DNA of 42,585 nucleotides from Pseudomonadota bacterium. GTDB taxonomy: Bacteria; Pseudomonadota; Gammaproteobacteria; Steroidobacterales; Steroidobacteraceae. The stretch's first letter is position 1. Each line of letters begins with the position of its first letter. Below, one piece after another: positions 40,724 through 42,585 of the stretch. Below the pieces are notes generated by a model that was not told where the DNA came from, ran no database searches, and saw only the letters and a program-made list of their open reading frames with translations. The stretch spans positions 1-42,585 of the forward strand of contig JAJXYU010000359.1 of the NCBI GenBank assembly GCA_021780395.1, written 5' to 3'. The position numbers and the translations under genes are program-made.

Positions 40724-41985
40724 GCACCGCGATCGATCTGAAGGCCGCGACCCGCACGTTCCTCGCCCAGACCGAAGGCCATCTCGCGACCTACCTCGAG
40801 GGGTGCGTGCACTGCGGCGCCTGCGCGGATGCCTGCCACTTCTACGCCGCGTCGGGCGATCCGCGTCACACCCCGGCGTACAAGCTGTTCCCGATCGCCA
40901 AGGCCTACCGCAACCACAAGTTCCCGTTCGGCTGGTTCGGCTTCGCGCGCCCGATCGGCGAGCGCGACCTCCGGGAGTGGGAAGAGTTGCTGTTCGACAC
41001 CTGCACGATGTGCGGTCGCTGCACGATGATCTGCCCGATGGGCATCGACATCGCCTCGATCGTCGGGGGTGCACGACGGGCCTTCGTCGCCGCGGGGCTC
41101 GGTCCCGCCGATCTGCTCGCCGCGGCCGACAACTCACGCGACCACGGGAGCCCGCTCGGCGTGACCGCGGACAAGCTTCGCGACCGCATCGCCTGGATCG
41201 CCGACGACAACGAGGTGACGATCCCGCTGGACGAGCCGAAGGCGGACGTGCTGCTGACGCTCTCCTCGGTCGAGACGATGAAATACCCGAAGTCGGTCGC
41301 GGCGATGGCGAAGCTCCTGAACCACGCCGGGGTCTCCTGGACGCTCTCCACGAAGGGCTACGAGGCGACGAACTTCGGCTACCTCGCCGGCAAGGGCGTG
41401 ATCGCGAAGACGATGGTCGAGCGTATCGTCGCCGCCGCCGAGAGCGTCGGTGCGAAGACCGTCGTGATCCCCGAGTGCGGGCACGCGTATGGGGTGCTGC
41501 GCTGGTCCGCCGCCGCGATGCTCGGCCGGCCCCTGCCGTTCCAGGTGCTGCACATCTCCGAGTTCCTCGCGCACCTGAAGCGCGACGGGAAGCTCAGGCT
41601 CACACCATTCGAGGAGCCGATCACCTATCACGACCCCTGTCAGGTCTCGCGGCGCGGCGGCGCGACCGCCGATGCGCGCGAGGTGCTGCGCGACTTCGCG
41701 CGCGATCTTCGCGAGATGACGCCGACCGGAGACGAGAACTGGTGCTGCGGCGGCGGCGGCGGCGTCCAGGCGATCGGCCGGGCGGCACCGCTGCGCTATC
41801 AGGTGTTCAAGCTCAAGATGGAACAGGTCGAGCGCACCGGCGCTAAGACGATGGTGTCCGCGTGCTCGAATTGCCGCCTGACGATGGACGAGAGCAAGGC
41901 GCACTGGCAATGGCAGGGCGGCATCGACAGCCTGGTCGAGATCGTCGCCGACCATCTCGTCGAGGAGTCCCCGAAGGCCCAGTGA
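40720..41985 (+). CDS. isp2: Isp2, HdrD/DsrK-like iron-sulfur protein
   Basis: This 421-residue protein resembles heterodisulfide reductase subunit D and DsrK. The N-terminal part has two [4Fe-4S] motifs: Cys29, Cys32, Cys35, Cys39 and Cys95, Cys98, Cys101, Cys105. The C-terminal half has the CCG-type cysteine-rich regions (HDPCQVSRRGG, NWCCGGGGG, SACSNCRLTM), which may bind a non-cubane cluster. It probably works on the cytoplasmic side and receives electrons from Isp1. The ATG overlaps the large-subunit stop. It ends the operon. Confidence 0.92.
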   Translation: MSTAIDLKAATRTFLAQTEGHLATYLEGCVHCGACADACHFYAASGDPRHTPAYKLFPIAKAYRNHKFPFGWFGFARPIGERDLREWEELLFDTCTMCGRCTMICPMGIDIASIVGGARRAFVAAGLGPADLLAAADNSRDHGSPLGVTADKLRDRIAWIADDNEVTIPLDEPKADVLLTLSSVETMKYPKSVAAMAKLLNHAGVSWTLSTKGYEATNFGYLAGKGVIAKTMVERIVAAAESVGAKTVVIPECGHAYGVLRWSAAAMLGRPLPFQVLHISEFLAHLKRDGKLRLTPFEEPITYHDPCQVSRRGGATADAREVLRDFARDLREMTPTGDENWCCGGGGGVQAIGRAAPLRYQVFKLKMEQVERTGAKTMVSACSNCRLTMDESKAHWQWQGGIDSLVEIVADHLVEESPKAQ

Positions 41986-42031
41986 CCGCGGGCGCAGACC
42001 GGGCCGCACGTCCCGCGCGCGCGGTCGTTCG

Positions 42032-42469
42032 CTAGGCCGAGACCACCTCGCCCGCGAACTCGCGCTCCGCGGCGATCGAGTTCGCGACCAGACAATCGCG
42101 ATCCGCCTTGTCGAGGAGCCGCCGCGCCTTTGCCGCATCCGCACCGGCCGCGATGGTCAAGGTCGCGGTCGTGCGAAGCCGCGAGAACCGCAACTGGCGA
42201 TCGACGCGGTCGAGCACGCCCTCGACCCGGCACTCGAGCCGCAGCCAGCCGAACATCGACGCGGCACTGACCGCGCGGAAGGTGAGCACGAAGCAGTTCG
42301 CGATCGCCGCCGGCAGCAGGGTCTCCGGCGACCACTGTGCGCCGGTGCCGCCGAACTGTGCCGACGGACCCGCGGCGATCGTCGCGAGACCGGGGGAGCT
42401 CACCGCAACGTCCCCGGACTGCCCGGCCTCGGCGGATGCACGATAGACGTGTGGGAACGGCTCGATCAT
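42032..42469 (-). CDS. OsmC family protein
   Basis: This 145-residue protein has the OsmC/Ohr fold with two conserved cysteines, Cys59 (AIANCFVLTF) and Cys126 (DRDCLVANS). The pair fits thiol-dependent organic hydroperoxide reduction, as in OsmC/Ohr. It converges on isp2 across 46 bp. It may protect against peroxides; no link to the hydrogenase is shown. The ATG has no strong Shine-Dalgarno. Confidence 0.85.
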   Translation of the reverse strand: MIEPFPHVYRASAEAGQSGDVAVSSPGLATIAAGPSAQFGGTGAQWSPETLLPAAIANCFVLTFRAVSAASMFGWLRLECRVEGVLDRVDRQLRFSRLRTTATLTIAAGADAAKARRLLDKADRDCLVANSIAAEREFAGEVVSA

Positions 42470-42479
42470 CGACGCGGCA

Positions 42480-42585
42480 CTAGCGCGGCCAGGCGTACGC
42501 GAAATCCAGGATGTACTGGTGCATCCGCAGGGAAATCGTCTGCGTCGGATCGAACGAGTTCGGGCCGCTGACCGTCTTCTCCGGC
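42480..42585 (-). CDS. C-terminal end of a gene running off the window (partial)
   Basis: A frame entering from the right edge codes for 34 residues ending FDPTQTISLRMHQYILDFAYAWPR, then TAG. The stop lies 10 bp before the OsmC start, so the two genes may be in one unit. The protein cannot be identified from this fragment; a beta-rich end is possible. Confidence 0.5.
   Translation of the reverse strand, partial: PEKTVSGPNSFDPTQTISLRMHQYILDFAYAWPR

Noticed and set aside
1..42585. tRNA, rRNA, CRISPR array or insertion sequence
   Set aside because: The intergenic gaps were read on both strands; none shows tRNA-like stems with CCA context, repeat-spacer patterns, transposase motifs or terminal inverted repeats with target duplications.

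Overview
This 42.6 kb window looks like a chromosomal segment of a very GC-rich gammaproteobacterium. The evidence is the set of typical gammaproteobacterial genes (plsB, greB, ttcA, yrfG, cysQ, RNase AM, YdcH, an Isp-type NiFe hydrogenase) and strong G/C bias at third codon positions. I cannot name the genus. I see no tRNA or rRNA gene, CRISPR array, insertion sequence or integrase. Genes are densely packed; the longest gene-free stretch, about 264 bp upstream of the RRM protein, is an apparent structured mRNA leader.

Region 1 (1-7.2 kb) is housekeeping: the tail of a probable RNA-binding protein, yrfG and cysQ diverging from a tiny palindromic promoter, an RNase AM-like PHP enzyme, YdcH and ArfB, plsB, and a secreted DUF2059-like protein. 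Region 2 (7.2-15.9 kb) is all on the minus strand and mostly concerns the envelope. It holds an alpha/beta hydrolase and a solitary contractile-tail-sheath gene with no other phage or injection genes. Next comes a four-gene, overlap-coupled operon: L,D-transpeptidase, an M1/leukotriene-A4-hydrolase-like protein that has lost its zinc site, a 45-residue protein, and an intact rhomboid protease. Two TPM proteins, LemA and a 65-residue protein with a clear terminator follow.

Region 3 (15.9-24.1 kb) carries greB, homospermidine synthase, a glutathione transferase, a mercaptopyruvate-type sulfurtransferase, an RRM RNA-binding protein with a long hairpin-rich leader, a UvrD-like helicase, a Nudix hydrolase and a HAD phosphatase. 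Region 4 (24.1-31.9 kb) has a coupled ATP-grasp ligase and zinc metallopeptidase. It also has a fusion of a phosphatase-like domain lacking its cysteine with an ADP-ribosylglycohydrolase, then ttcA, an M32 carboxypeptidase, an LEA-type lipoprotein, a secreted four-cysteine protein and a DUF192 protein.

Region 5 (32-42.6 kb) has a K+ channel, an outer-membrane protein, and a LysR regulator diverging from doxX-pirin across an AT-rich operator. A five-gene group 1e (Isp-type) NiFe hydrogenase operon follows: protease, small subunit, cytochrome b, large subunit, HdrD-like iron-sulfur protein. An OsmC protein and a truncated gene close the window. The hydrogenase would oxidise or evolve H2 at the membrane, passing electrons through Isp1 hemes to Isp2 or the quinone pool.

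A pattern runs across the window. At least nine genes have a TANNNT hexamer 6-8 nt before the start codon and no obvious Shine-Dalgarno, which suggests frequent leaderless transcription. The most unusual items are the orphan sheath, the two enzyme-derived proteins with lost catalytic residues, the ligase/peptidase pair and this promoter geometry.
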